Positions 43,701 to 56,330 of a stretch of DNA of 64,000 bases are shown here, in pieces. Numbering within the stretch: the stretch's first letter is position 1; every line of letters starts with the position of its first letter. Position numbers and translations under genes: made by a program. Below the pieces are notes generated by a model that saw only the letters and a program-made list of their open reading frames with translations, did no database searches and was not told the origin of the DNA. The stretch is from Agelas oroides (taxonomy: Eukaryota > Porifera > Demospongiae > Agelasida > Agelasidae), in NCBI GenBank assembly GCA_949130485.1, contig OX422194.1:4662699-4726698 (forward strand), given 5' to 3'.

Positions 43701-46700
43701 TGGCTCAACCCGACTCTACCTCACTCTACCACACTCTACCCTGGCTCGACCCAACTCTACCTCACTCTACCACACCCTACCCCGACTCTACCTCACTCTA
43801 CCACACTCTACCCTGGCTCGACACGACTCTACCTCACTCTACCGCACTCTATCCCGACTCTACCTCACTCTACCAAACTCTACCCTGACATTACCCGACT
43901 CTACCTCACTCTACCACACTCTACCATGGCTCGAGCCGATTCTACCTCACTCTACCACACTCTACCCTGGCTCGACCAGACTCTACTTCACTCTATCACG
44001 CTCTACCTTGGCTCGATACTCCTCTAACTCACTCTACCACACTCTACCCCGACTCTACCTCAGTCTACCACGCTCTACCCTTGCTCGACCCGACTCTACC
44101 ACGCTCTACCCCGGCTCGGCCCGACTTGACCCGACACTACCTCACTCTACCCCGCTCTACCCCGACTCTACCTCACTCTACCACACTATACCCTTGTTCG
44201 ACCCGACTCTACCTCACTCTACCACTCTCTACCCGGATTCTACGTCACTCTACCACACTCTACCCTGGCTCGACCCAAATCTACCTCACTCTACCACACT
44301 CTACCATGGCTCGAGCCAATTCTACCTCAGTCTACCACACTCTACCCTGGCTCGACCAGACTCTACCTCACTTTACCACAGTCTACCCTGGCTCGACCCG
44401 ACTGTACCTTACTCTACCACACTCTACCTTGGCTCGACGCAACTCTACCTCACTCTACCACACCCTACCTCGACTCTACCTCACCCTACCACACTCTACT
44501 CTGTCTCGACCTAACTCTACCTCGCTCTACCACTCTCTATCCCGACTCTACCTCACTCTACCAAACTGTATCCTGTCTTTACCCGACTCTACCTCACTCT
44601 ACCAAACTCTATCCTGTCTTTACCCGACTCTACCTCACTCTACCACACTCTATCCTGGCTCCACCCGACTCTTCCTCACTCAACCACATTGTACTCTGTC
44701 TCCACCCGACTCTATCTCACTCTACCACACTCTACCCTGGCTCGACCAGACTCTACCTCACTCTACCACACTCTACCCTGGCTAGACCCAACTCTACCTC
44801 ACTCTACTACACTCTACCCTGGCTAGACCCGACTCTACCTCACTCTACCACACTCTACCCTGGCTAGACCCGACTCTATCTCACTCTACCACACTCTACC
44901 CTGGCTCGACACGACTCTACCTCACTCTACCACACTCTACCTTGGCTCGACCCGACTCTACCTCACTCTACCACACTCTACCCTGACTCGACCCGACTGT
45001 ACCTAAGTCTACCTTACTCTACCCCGACTCTACCTCACTGTACCACACTCTACCCTGGCTATAGCCGACTGTACCTCACTCTACCACACTCTACCCTGGA
45101 TAGACCCTACTCTATCTCACTCTACCACACTCTACCCTGGCTGGACACGACTCAACCTCACTCTACCACACTCTACCCTGGCTCGACCCGACTCTACCTC
45201 ACTCTACCACACTCTTCCCTGACTCGATCCGACTGTACCTAAGTCTACCACACGCTACCCCGACTCTACCTCACTCTATCATAATCTACCCTGGGTAGAC
45301 CCGACCCTACCTAACTCTACCACACTCTACCCCGACTCTACTTAAATCCACAACACTCTACCCTGTTTTGACCCGACTCTACCTCACTCTACCACACTGT
45401 ATCCTGGCTCGACCAGACTCTACCTCACTCTACCACACTCTACCCTGACTCTACTTTACTCTACCACACTCTACCCTGGCTCGACCCCACTCTACCTCAC
45501 TCTACCACACTCTATCCTGGCTCAACACGACTCTACCTCACTCTACCACACTCTACCCTGGCTAGACCCGACTCTACCTCACTCTACCACACTATACCCC
45601 GACTTTCCCTCTCTCTACCACATTCTACTCTGGCTCGACCCGACTCTACCTCACTGTACCACACTCTACCCTGGCTCGACCCAACTCTACCTCACTCTAC
45701 CACACCCTACCCCGACTCTACCTCACTCTACCACACTCTACCCTGGCTCGACACGACTCTACCTCACTTTACCACACTCTATCCCGACTCTACCTCACTT
45801 TACCAAATTCTACCCTGACATTACCCGACTCTACCTCACTCTACCACACTCTACCCTGGCTAGACCCAACTCTACCTCACTCTACTACACTCTACCCTGG
45901 CTAGACCCGACTCTACCTCACTCTACCACACTCTACCCTGGCTAGACCCGACTCTATCTCACTCTACCACACTCTACCCTGGCTCGACACGACTCTACCT
46001 CACTCTACCACACTCTACCCTGGCTCAACCCGACTCTACCTCACTCTACCCTGGCTCGAACCGACTCTACCTCACTCTACCACACTGTATTCTGGCTCGA
46101 GCCGACTCTACCTCACTCTACCACACTCTACCCTGGCTCGACCCGACTCTACCACACTCTACCACACTCTACCCTGGCTCGACCAGACTCTACCTCACTC
46201 TACCACACTCTACCCTGGCCCGACTCAACTCTACCTCACTCTACTACACTCTACCCTGGCTAGACCATACTCTACCTCACTCTAACACACTCTACCCTGG
46301 CTAGACCGACTCTATCTCACTCTACCACACTCTACCCTGGCTATACCCGACTCTACCTATCTCTACCACACTCTACCCCGACTCTACTTAAATCCACCAC
46401 ACTCTACCCTGTTTCGACCCAACTCTACCTCACTCTACCACACTCTACCCTGGCTCGATCCGACTCTACCTCACTCTACCACACTCTATACTGGATAGAC
46501 CCGACTCTATCTCACTCTACCACACTCTACCCTGGCTGGACACGACTCAACCTCACTCTACCACACTCTACCCTGGGTCGACCCGACTCTACCTCACTCT
46601 ACCACACTCTTCCCTGACTCGATCCGACTGTACCTAAGTCTACCACACGCTACCCCGACTCTACCTCACTCTACCATAATCTACCCTGGCTAGACCCGAC

Positions 46701-46740
46701 TCTACCTAACTCTACCACACTCTACCCCGACTCTACTTAA
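37751..46740 (+). repeat. Satellite A, interspersed higher-order copies (TTTCCCTCTC / CATTACCCG / GGCGCGATA markers)
   Basis: The ACTTTCCC marker recurs at 37,864, 39,137, 40,020 (as ATTTTCCC), 41,765, 43,672 and 45,602. Most copies are followed about 200 bp later by CTGACATTACCCGACTC and then CCATGGCTCGAGCCGA. The GGCGCGATA marker is at 40,625, 42,411 and 43,035. An exact 41-bp doublet containing GTATCCTGGCTCGATCAGAC lies at about 38,930-39,010. CTGTCTTTACCC doublets 41 bp apart occur near 42,290 and 44,573. Unit lengths vary, so this is an irregular higher-order array. Long frames here are artefacts. Confidence 0.85.
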
Positions 46741-48010
46741 ATCCACAACACTCTACCCTGTTTCGACCCGACTCTACCTTACTCTACCACACTGTATCCT
46801 GGCTCGACCAGACTCTACCTCACTCTACCACACTCTACCCTGACTCTACTTCACTCTACCACACTCTACCCTGTCTCGACCCCACTCTACCTCACTCTAC
46901 CACACTCTATCCTGGCTCAACACGACTCTACCTCACTCTACCACACTCTACCCTGGCTAGACCCGACTCTACCTCACTCTACCACACTATACCCCGACTT
47001 TCCCTCTCTCTACCACATTCTACTCTGGCTCGACCCGACTCTTCCTTACTCTACCACACTCTACCCTGGCTCGACCCAAATCTACCTCACTCTACCACAC
47101 CCTACCCCGACTCTACCTCACTCTACCACACTCTATCCCGACTCTACCTCACTCTACCAAACTCTACCCTGACATTACCCGACTCTACCTCACTCTACCA
47201 CACTCTACCATGGCTCGAGCCGATTCTACCTCACTCTACCACACTCTACCCTGGCTCGACCAGACTCTACCTCACTTTACCACAGTCTACCCTGGCTCGA
47301 CCCGACTGTACCTCACTCTACCACACTCTATCCTGGCTCGACGCAACTCTACCTCACTCTACCACACCCTACCCCGACTCTACCTCACCCTACCACACTC
47401 TACCCTGTCTCGACCTAACTCTACCTCGCTCTACCACTCTCTACCCCGACTCTACCTCACTCTACCAAACTCTATCGTCTCTTTACCCGACTCTACCTCA
47501 CTCTACCACACTCTATCCTGGCTCCACCCGACTCTTCCTCACTCTACCACACTCTACCTTGGCGCGATACGACTCTACCTTAGTCTACCGCACTCTACCC
47601 TTGCTCGACCCGACTCTACCTCACTCTACCACACTCTACCCTGGCTCGACCCGACTCTACCTCACTCAACCACATTGTACTCTGTCTCGACCCGACTCTA
47701 CCTCACTCTACCAAACTCTATCCTGTCTTTACCCGACTCTACCTCACTCTACCACACTCTACCCTGGCTCGACCCAACTCTACCTCACTCTACCACACTC
47801 TACCCTGGCTCGACCCGACTCTACTTCACTCTATCACACTCTACCCCGACTCTACATCACTCTACCACACTGTACCCTGGCTCAACCCGACTGTACGGCA
47901 CTCTACCACACTCCACCCTGGCTCGACCCAACTCTACCTCACTCTACTGCACTCTACCCTGGCTAGACCCGACTCTACCTCACTCTACCACAGTCTACCC
48001 TGGCTAGACC
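46741..48010 (+). repeat. Satellite A, 3,200-bp-offset segment, copy 1
   Basis: This run recurs at about 49,900-51,200. The offset is 3,159 bp at the TTTCCC marker (46,997 and 50,156) and 3,200 bp further right (47,561 and 50,761), a difference of one 41-bp monomer. The order of variants is otherwise kept, including CATTACCCG, GAGCCGATTC (GAGCTGATTC in the right copy) and CTTGGCGCGATA. Confidence 0.87.
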
Positions 48011-49899
48011 CGACTCTATCTCACTCTACCATACTCTACCCTGGCTCGACACGATTCTACCTCACTCTACCACACTCTACCCTGGCTCGACCCGACTCTA
48101 CCTCACTCTACCACACTCTACTGTGACTCGACCCGACTGTACCTAAGTCTATCTTACTCTAACCCGACTCTACCTCACTCTACCACACTCTACCCTGGCA
48201 ATACCCGACTCTACCCGACTCTACCTAACTCTACCACACTCTACCCCGACTCTACTTAAATCCACCACACTCTACCCTGTTTCGACCCGACTCTACCTCA
48301 CTCTACCACACTCTACCACACTCTACCCCGACTCGAGCCGACTCTACCTCACTCTACCACGCTCTACCCCGGCTCTACCAGACTCTACTTCACTCTATCA
48401 CGCTCTACCTTGGCTCGACACTCCTCTAACTCACTCTACCACACTCTACCCCGACTCTACCTCAGTCTACCACGCTCTACCCTTGCTCGACCCGACTCTA
48501 CCACGCTCTACCCCGGCTCGGCCCGACTTGACCCGACACTACCTCACTCTACCCCGCTCTACCCCGACTCTACCTCACTCTACCACACTATACCCTTGTT
48601 CGACCCGACTCTACCTCACTCTACCACTCTCTACCCGGATTCTACGTCACTCTACCACACTCTACCATGGCTCGAGCCGATTCTACCTCAGTCTACCACA
48701 CTCTACCCTGGCTCGACCAGACTCTACCTCACTTTACCACAGTCTACCCTGGCTCGACCCGACTGTACCTCACTCTACCACACTCTACCCTGGCTCGACG
48801 CAACTCTACCTCACTCTACCACACCCTACCCCGACTCTACCTCACTCTACCACACTCTACTCTGTCTCGACCTAACTCTACCTCGCTCTACCACTCTCTA
48901 TCCCGACTCTACCTCACTCTACCAAACTCTATCCTGTCTTTACCCGACTCTACCTCACTCTACCACAATCTATCCTGGCTCCACCCGACTCTTCCTCCCT
49001 CTACCACACTCTACATTGGCGCGATACGACTCTACCTAACTCTATCGCACTCTACCCTTGCTCGACGACTCTACCTCACTCTACCACACTCTACCCTGGC
49101 TCGACCCGACTCTACCTCACTCAACCACATTGTACTCTGTCTCGACCCTACTCTATCTCACTCTACCACACTCTACCCTGGCTCGACCAGACTCTACCTC
49201 ACTCTACCACACTCTACCCTGGCTAGACCCAACTCTACCTCACTCTACTACACTCTACCCTGGCTAGACCCGACTCTACCTCACTCTACCACACTCTACC
49301 CTGGCTAGACCCGACTCTATCTCACTCTACCACACTCTACCCTGGCTCGACACGACTCTACCTCACTCTACCACACTCTACCCTGGCTCGACCCGACTCT
49401 ACCTCACTCTACCACACTCTACCCTGACTCGACCCGACTGTACCTAAGTCTACCTTACTCTACCCCGACTCTACCTCACTCTACCACACTCTACCCTGGC
49501 TATACCCGACTCTACCTATCTCTACCACACTCTACCCCGACTCTACTTAAATCCACCACACTCTACCCTGTTTCGACCCGACTCTACCTCACTCTACCAC
49601 ACTGTACCCTGGCTCGATCCGACTCTACCTCACTCTACCACACTCTACCCTGGATAGACCCGACTCTATCTCACTCTACCACACTCTACCCTGGCTGGAC
49701 ACGACTCTACCTCACTCTACCACACTCTACCCTGGCTCGACCCGACTCTACCTCACTCTACCACACTCTTCCCTGACTCGATCCGACTGTACCTAAGTCT
49801 ACCACACGCTACCCCGACTCTACCTCACTCTACCATAATCTACCCTGGCTAGACCCGACTCTACCTAACTCTACCACACTCTACCCCGACTCTACTTAA
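48011..49899 (+). repeat. Satellite A, block shared with 44.0-44.3 kb and 52.9-53.2 kb
   Basis: About 48,390-48,650 contains GGCTCGACACTCCTCTAAC, the CGGCTCGGCCCGACTTGACC variant and CTACCCGGATTCTACG. These match 43,990-44,260 (offset 4,402 bp) and, less exactly, 52,930-53,180 (offset about 4,535 bp). A GCTCGACGACTC variant at about 49,070 matches 42,460 (offset 6,607 bp). Confidence 0.83.
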
Positions 49900-52500
49900 A
49901 TCCACAACACTCTACCCTGTTTCGACCCGACTCTACCTCACTCTACCACACTGTATCCTGGCTCGACCAGACTCAACCTAACTCTACCACACTCTACCCT
50001 GACTCTACTTCACTCTACCACACTCTACCCTGGCTCGACCCCACTCTACCTCACTCTACCACACTCTATCCTGGCTCAACACGACTCTACCTCACTCTAC
50101 CACACTCTACCCTGGCTAGACCCGACTCTACCTCACTCTACCACACTATACCCCGACTTTCCCTCTCTCTACCACATTCTACTCTGGCTCGACCCGACTC
50201 TACCTCACTCTACCACACTCTAACCTGGCTCGACCCAACTCTATCTCACTCTACCACACCCTACCCCGACTCTACCTCACTCTACCACACTCTACCCTGG
50301 CTCGACATGACTCTACCTCACTCTACCACACTCTATCCCGACTCTACCTCACTCTACCAAACTCTACCCTGACATTACCCGACTCTACCTCACTCTACCA
50401 CACTCTACCATGGCTCGAGCTGATTCTACCTCACTCTACCACACTCTACCCTGGCTCGACGAGACTCTACCTCACTTTACCACAGTCTACCCTGGCTCGA
50501 CCCGACTGTACCTCACTCTACCACACTCTATCCTGGCTCGACGGAACTCTACCTCACTCTACCACACCCTACCCCGACTCTACCTCACCCTACCACACTC
50601 TACCCTGTCTCGACCTAACTCTACCTCGCTCTACCACTCTCTATCCCGACTCTACCTCACTCTACCAAACTCTATCCTGTCTTTACCCGACTCTACCTCA
50701 CTCTACCACACTCTATCCTGGCTCCACCCGACTCTTCCTCACTCTACCACACTCTACCTTGGCGCGATAAGACTCTACCTTAGTCTACCGCACTCTACCC
50801 TTGCTCGACCCGACTCTACCTCACTCTACCACACTCTACCCTGGCTCGACCCGACTCTACCTCACTCAACCACATTGTACTCTGTCTCGACCCGACTCTA
50901 CCTCACTCTACCAAACTCTATCCTGTCTTTACCCGACTCTACCTCACTCTACCACACTCTACCCTGGCTCGACCCAACTCTACCACACTCTACCACACTC
51001 TACCCTGGCTCGACCCGACTCTACTTCAATCTATCACACTCTACCCCGACTCTACATCACTCTACCACACTGTACCCTGGCTCAACCAGACTGTACGGCA
51101 CTCTACCACACTCCACCCTGGCTCGACCGGACTGTACCTCAGTCTACCACACTCTACCCTTGCTCGATCCGACTCTACCTTACTCTACCACACTGTATCC
51201 TGGCTCGACTAGACTCTACCTCACTCTACCACACTCTACCCTGACTCTACTTCACTCTACCACACTCTACCCTGGCTCGACCCCACTCTACCTCACTCTA
51301 CCACACTCTATCCTGGCTCAACACGACTCTACCTCACTCTACCACACTCTACCCTGGCTAGACCCGATTCTACCTCACTCTACCACACTATACCACGACT
51401 TTCCCTCTCTCTACCACATTCTACTCTGGCTCGACCCGACTGTACCTCACTCTACCACACTGTACCCTGGATCGACCCAACTCTACCTCACTCTACCACA
51501 CCCTACCCCGACTCTACCTCACTCTACCACACTCTACCCTGGCTCGACACGACTCTACCTCACTCTACCACACTCTATCCCGACTCTACCTCACTCTACC
51601 AAACTCTACCCTGACATTACCCGACTCTACCTCACTCTACCACACTCTATCCCGACTCTACCTCACTCTACCAAACTCTACCCTGACATTACCCGACTCT
51701 ACCTCACTCTACCACACTCTACCATGGCTCGAGCCGATTCTACCTCACTCTACCACACTCTACCCTGGCTCGACCAGACTCTACCTCACTTTACCACAGT
51801 CTACCCTGGCTCGACCCGACTGTACCTCACTCTACCACACTCTACCCTAGCTCGACGCAACTCTACCTCACTCTACCACACCCTACCCCGACTCTACCTC
51901 ACCCTACCACACTCTACTCTGTCTCGACCTAACTCTACCTCGCTCTACCACTCTCTATCCCGACTCTACCTCACTCTACCAAACTCTATCCTGTCTTTAC
52001 CCGACTCTACCTCACTCTACCACACTCTATCCTCGCTCCACCCGACTCTTCCTCACTCTACCACACTCTACCTTGGCGCGATACGACTCCACCTTACTCT
52101 ACCGCACTCTACCCTTCCTCGACCCGACTCTACCTCACTCTACCACACTCTACCCTGGCTCGACCCGACTCTACCTCACTCAACCACATTGTACTCTGTC
52201 TCGACCCGACTCTATCTCACTCTACCACACTCTACCCTGGCTCGACCAGACTCTACCTCACTCTACCACACTCTACCCTGGCTCGACCCAACTCTACCTC
52301 ACTCTACTACACTCTACCCTGGCTAGACCCGACTCTACCTCACTCTACCACACTCTACCCTGGCTAGACCCGAGTCTATCTCACTCTACCACACTCTACC
52401 CTGGCTCGACACGACTCTACCTCACTCTACCACACTGTACCCTGGCTCGACCCGACTCTACCTCACTCTACCACACTCTACCCTGACTCGACCCGACTGT
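49900..52500 (+). repeat. Satellite A, 3,200-bp-offset segment, copy 2, plus a 72-bp tandem doublet
   Basis: The left part is copy 2 of 46,741-48,010. The region also holds the last TTTCCC marker (51,398) and GGCGCGATA markers at 50,761 and 52,075. At 51,576 and 51,648 a 72-bp dimer (one 41-bp plus one 31-bp monomer, containing CTGACATTACCCG) is exactly doubled. The longest plus frame here (50,410-52,326, 638 codons) keeps the 41-residue period and is not a gene. Confidence 0.87.
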
Positions 52501-53610
52501 ACCTAAGTCTACCTTACTCTACCCCGACTCTACCTCACTCTACCACACTCTACCCTGGCAATACCCGACTCTACTTCAATCTACCACACTCTATCCTGGC
52601 TCGATCCGACTCTATCTCACTCTACCACACTCTATCCTGGTTCGACCTGACTCTACCTCACTCTACAACACTCTACCCTGGTTCGACACGACTGTACCTC
52701 ACTGTAGCACACTATACCCCGAGTCTATCCCACTCTACCACACTTTACCCCGACTCTACCTCACTATACCACACTCTACCCTGGCTCGACCCGACTCTGC
52801 CTCACTCAGCCACACTCTACCCTGGCTCAACCTGACTCTACCTCACTCTACCATACTCTACCCTGGCTCGACCCGACTCTACCTAACTCTACCACACTCT
52901 ACCGCGACTCGACCCGACTCTACCTCACTCTACCACGCTCTACCTTGGCTCGACACTCCTCTCCCTCACTCTACCGCACTCTACCCCGACTCTACCTCAG
53001 TCTACCACGCTCTACCCTTGCTCGACCCGACTCTACCACGCTCTACCACGGCTCGACCCGACTCGACCCGACTCTACCTCACTCTACCCCGCTCTACCCC
53101 GGCTCTACCTCACTCTACCACACTCTACCCTTGTTCGACCCGACTGTACCTCACTCTACCACTCTCTACCCCGATTCTACCTCACTCTACCACACTCTAC
53201 CCTTGCTCGACCCGACTCTACCTCACTCTACCACACTGTACCCTGACTCGACCCGACTCTACCTCACTGTACCACACTCTACCCTTGCTCGACCTGACTC
53301 TACCTCACTCTACCGCACTCTACCCCGACTCTACCTCACTCTACCACACTTTACCCTGACTTGACCCGACTCTACCTCACTCTACCGCTCTCTACCCCGA
53401 CTCCACCTCACTCTACCCCACTCTACCCTGGCTCGACCCGAATCTACCTCACTCTACCACACTGTACCCTGGCTCGACCCGACTGTACCTCACTCTACCA
53501 CACACTAACCTGGCTCGACCCGACTCTACCTTGGCTCGACCCGACTGTACCTCACTCTACCACACTCTACCCTGGCTCGACCCGACTGTACCTCACTCTA
53601 TCACACTCTA
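52501..53610 (+). repeat. Satellite A, transition out of the TTTCCC domain
   Basis: Monomers here lack the TTTCCC and CATTACCCG markers. One block (52,930-53,180) is related to 44.0 and 48.4 kb. A few monomers are broken: at about 53,515-53,530 two TGGCTCGACCC modules are separated by a single GACTCTACCT module. No gene is seen. Confidence 0.8.
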
Positions 53611-56330
53611 CCCTTGCTAGACCCGACTCTACCTCACTCTACCACATTCTACCCTGGCTCGAGCCGACTCTATCTCACTCTACCACACTCTACCCTGGCA
53701 CGACACGACTCTACCTCACTCTACCACACTCTACCCTAGCTCGACCCGACTCTACCTCACTCTACCACACTCTACCCTGGCTCGACCCGACTCTACCTCA
53801 GTCTACCACACTCTACCCCGACTCTACCTCACTCTACCACACTCTACCCTGTTTCGGCCCAACTCTACCTCACTCTACCACACTCTATCCTGGCTCGACC
53901 CGACTTTACCTCACTCTACCACACTCTACCATGGCTCGACCCGAATCTACCTCACTCTACCACACTCTACCCTGACCCTACCTCACTCTATCACACTCTA
54001 TCCTAGCTCAACCCAACTGTACCTCACTCTACCACACTCTACCCTGCCTCGACCCGACTCTACCTCACTCTACCACACTCTACCGTTGCTCGACCCGAGT
54101 CTACCTCACTCTACCACAAACTACCCCAAGTCTACCTCACTCTACCACACAGTACCCTGGCTCGACCTGACTCTACCTCACTCTACCACACAGTACCCTG
54201 ACTCGACCGGACTCTACCTCACTCTACCACACACTATCCTGGCTCGACCCAAGTCTACATCACTCTACCACACTGTACCCTGGCTCTACCCGACTCTACC
54301 TCACTCTACCACACTCTATCCTGGCTCGACCCGACTTTACCTCACTCTACCACACTCTACCCTGGCTCGACCTGAATCTACCTCACTCTACCACACTCTA
54401 CCCTGGCTCAACCCGACTCTACCTGACTCTACCTCACTCTACCACACTGTATCGTGGCTCAACCCGACTCTACCTCACTCTACCACACTCTACCCCGACT
54501 CTACCTGACTCTACCACTCTCTACCCCGACTCTACCTCACTCTACAACACTCTACCCTGGCTCGACCTGACTCTACCTCACTCTAGGATACTCTACCCTG
54601 GCTCGACCCGACTCTACCTCACTCTACCACTATCTACCCCGACTCTACCTCACTCTACCACACTCTACCCTGGCTCGACCTGAGACTACCTCACTCTACC
54701 ACACTCTACCCTGGCTCGACCAGACTCTATCTCACTCTACCACACTCTACCCTGGCTCGACCCGACTCTACCTCACTCTACCACACTCTACCCCGACTCT
54801 ACCTCACTCTACCACACTCCACCCAGACTCTTCCTCACTCTACCACACTCTATCCTGGCTAGACCCGACCCTACCTCACTCTACCACATTCTACCCTGGC
54901 TCGACACGACTCTATCTCACTCTACCACACTCTACCCTGCCTCGACACGACTCTACGTCACTCTACCACACTCTTCCCTAGCTCGACCCAACTATACCTC
55001 ACTCTACCACAGTCTACCCTGGCTCGACCCGACTCTACCTCAGTCTACCACACTCTACCCTGGCTCGACCCGACCCTACCTTACTCTACCTCAACACTAC
55101 CCTTGCTAGACCCGACTCTACCTCACTCTACCACATTCTACCCTGGCTCGAGCCGACTCTATCTCACTCTACCACACTCTACCCTGGCACGACACGACTC
55201 TACCTCACTCTACCACACTCTACCCTAGCTCGACCCGACTCTACCTCACTCTACCACACTCTACCCTGGCTCGACCCGACTCTACCTCAGTCTACCACAC
55301 TCTTCCCCGACTCTACCTCACTCTACCACACTCTACCCTGTTTCGGCCCAACTCTACCTCACTCTACCACACTCTATCCTGGCTCGACCCGACTTTACCT
55401 CACTCTACCACACTCTACCCTGGCTCGACCCGAATCTACCTCACTCTACCACACTCTACCCTGGCTCAACCCGACTCTACCTGACTCTACCTCACTCTAC
55501 CACACTGTATCGTGGCTCAACCCGACTCTACCTCACTCTACCACACTCTACCCCGACTCTACCTCACTCTACCACTCTCTACCCCGACTCTACCTCACTC
55601 TACAACACTCTACCCTGGCTCGACCCGACTCTACCTCACTTAACCATACTCTACCCTGGCTCGACTCGACTCTACCTCACTCTACCACACTCTTCCCTAG
55701 CTCGACCCGACTCTACCTCACTCTAGGACACTCTACCCTGGCTCGACCCGACTCTACCTCACTCTACCACTATCTACCCCGACTCTACCTCACTCTACCA
55801 CACTCTACCCTGGCTCGACCTGACACTACCTCACTCTACCACACTCTACCCTGGCTCGACCGGACTCTATCTCACTCTACCACACTCTACCCTGGCTCGA
55901 CCCGACTCTACCTCACTCTACCACACTCTACCCCGACTCTACCACACTCTACCCCGACTCTACCTCACTCTACCACACTCCACCCAGACTCTTCCTCACT
56001 CTACCACACTCTATCCTGGCTAGACCCGACCCTACCTCACTCTACCACATTCTACCCTGGCTCGACACGACTCTATCTCACTCTACCACACTCTACCCTG
56101 CCTCGACACGACTCTACGTCACTCTACCACACTCTTCCCTAGCTCGACCCGACTCTACCTCACTCTACCACAGTCTACCCTGGCTCGACCTGACTCTACC
56201 TCAGTCTACCACACTCTACCCTGGCTCGACCCGACCCTACCTTACTCTACCTCAACACTACCCTGGCTCGACCCGAATCTACCTCACTCTACCCTGGCTC
56301 AACCCGACTCTACCTCACTCTACCACACTC
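53611..56330 (+). repeat. Satellite A, 1,489-bp and 1,058/1,140-bp-offset duplications next to the junction
   Basis: About 53,611-53,990 recurs at 55,100-55,480 (offset 1,489 bp). About 54,401-55,090 recurs at 55,459-56,250. That offset is 1,058 bp at first, 1,140 bp after an 82-bp (two-monomer) gain near 55,630-55,715, and 1,161 bp after a further 21-bp gain near 55,935. Rare shared variants are GTTTCGGCCCAAC, GTATCGTGGCTC, CACTATCTACCCC and CTCAACACTACCC. Confidence 0.87.

Noticed and set aside
40-49920. CTTAAATCC variant monomers as regulatory elements
   Set aside because: They recur near 48, 1,308, 4,018, 6,138, 32,707, 38,650 and other places only as part of larger copied blocks, always followed by the same GTTTCGACCC variant in those I read. 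They are duplication markers, not independent sites.
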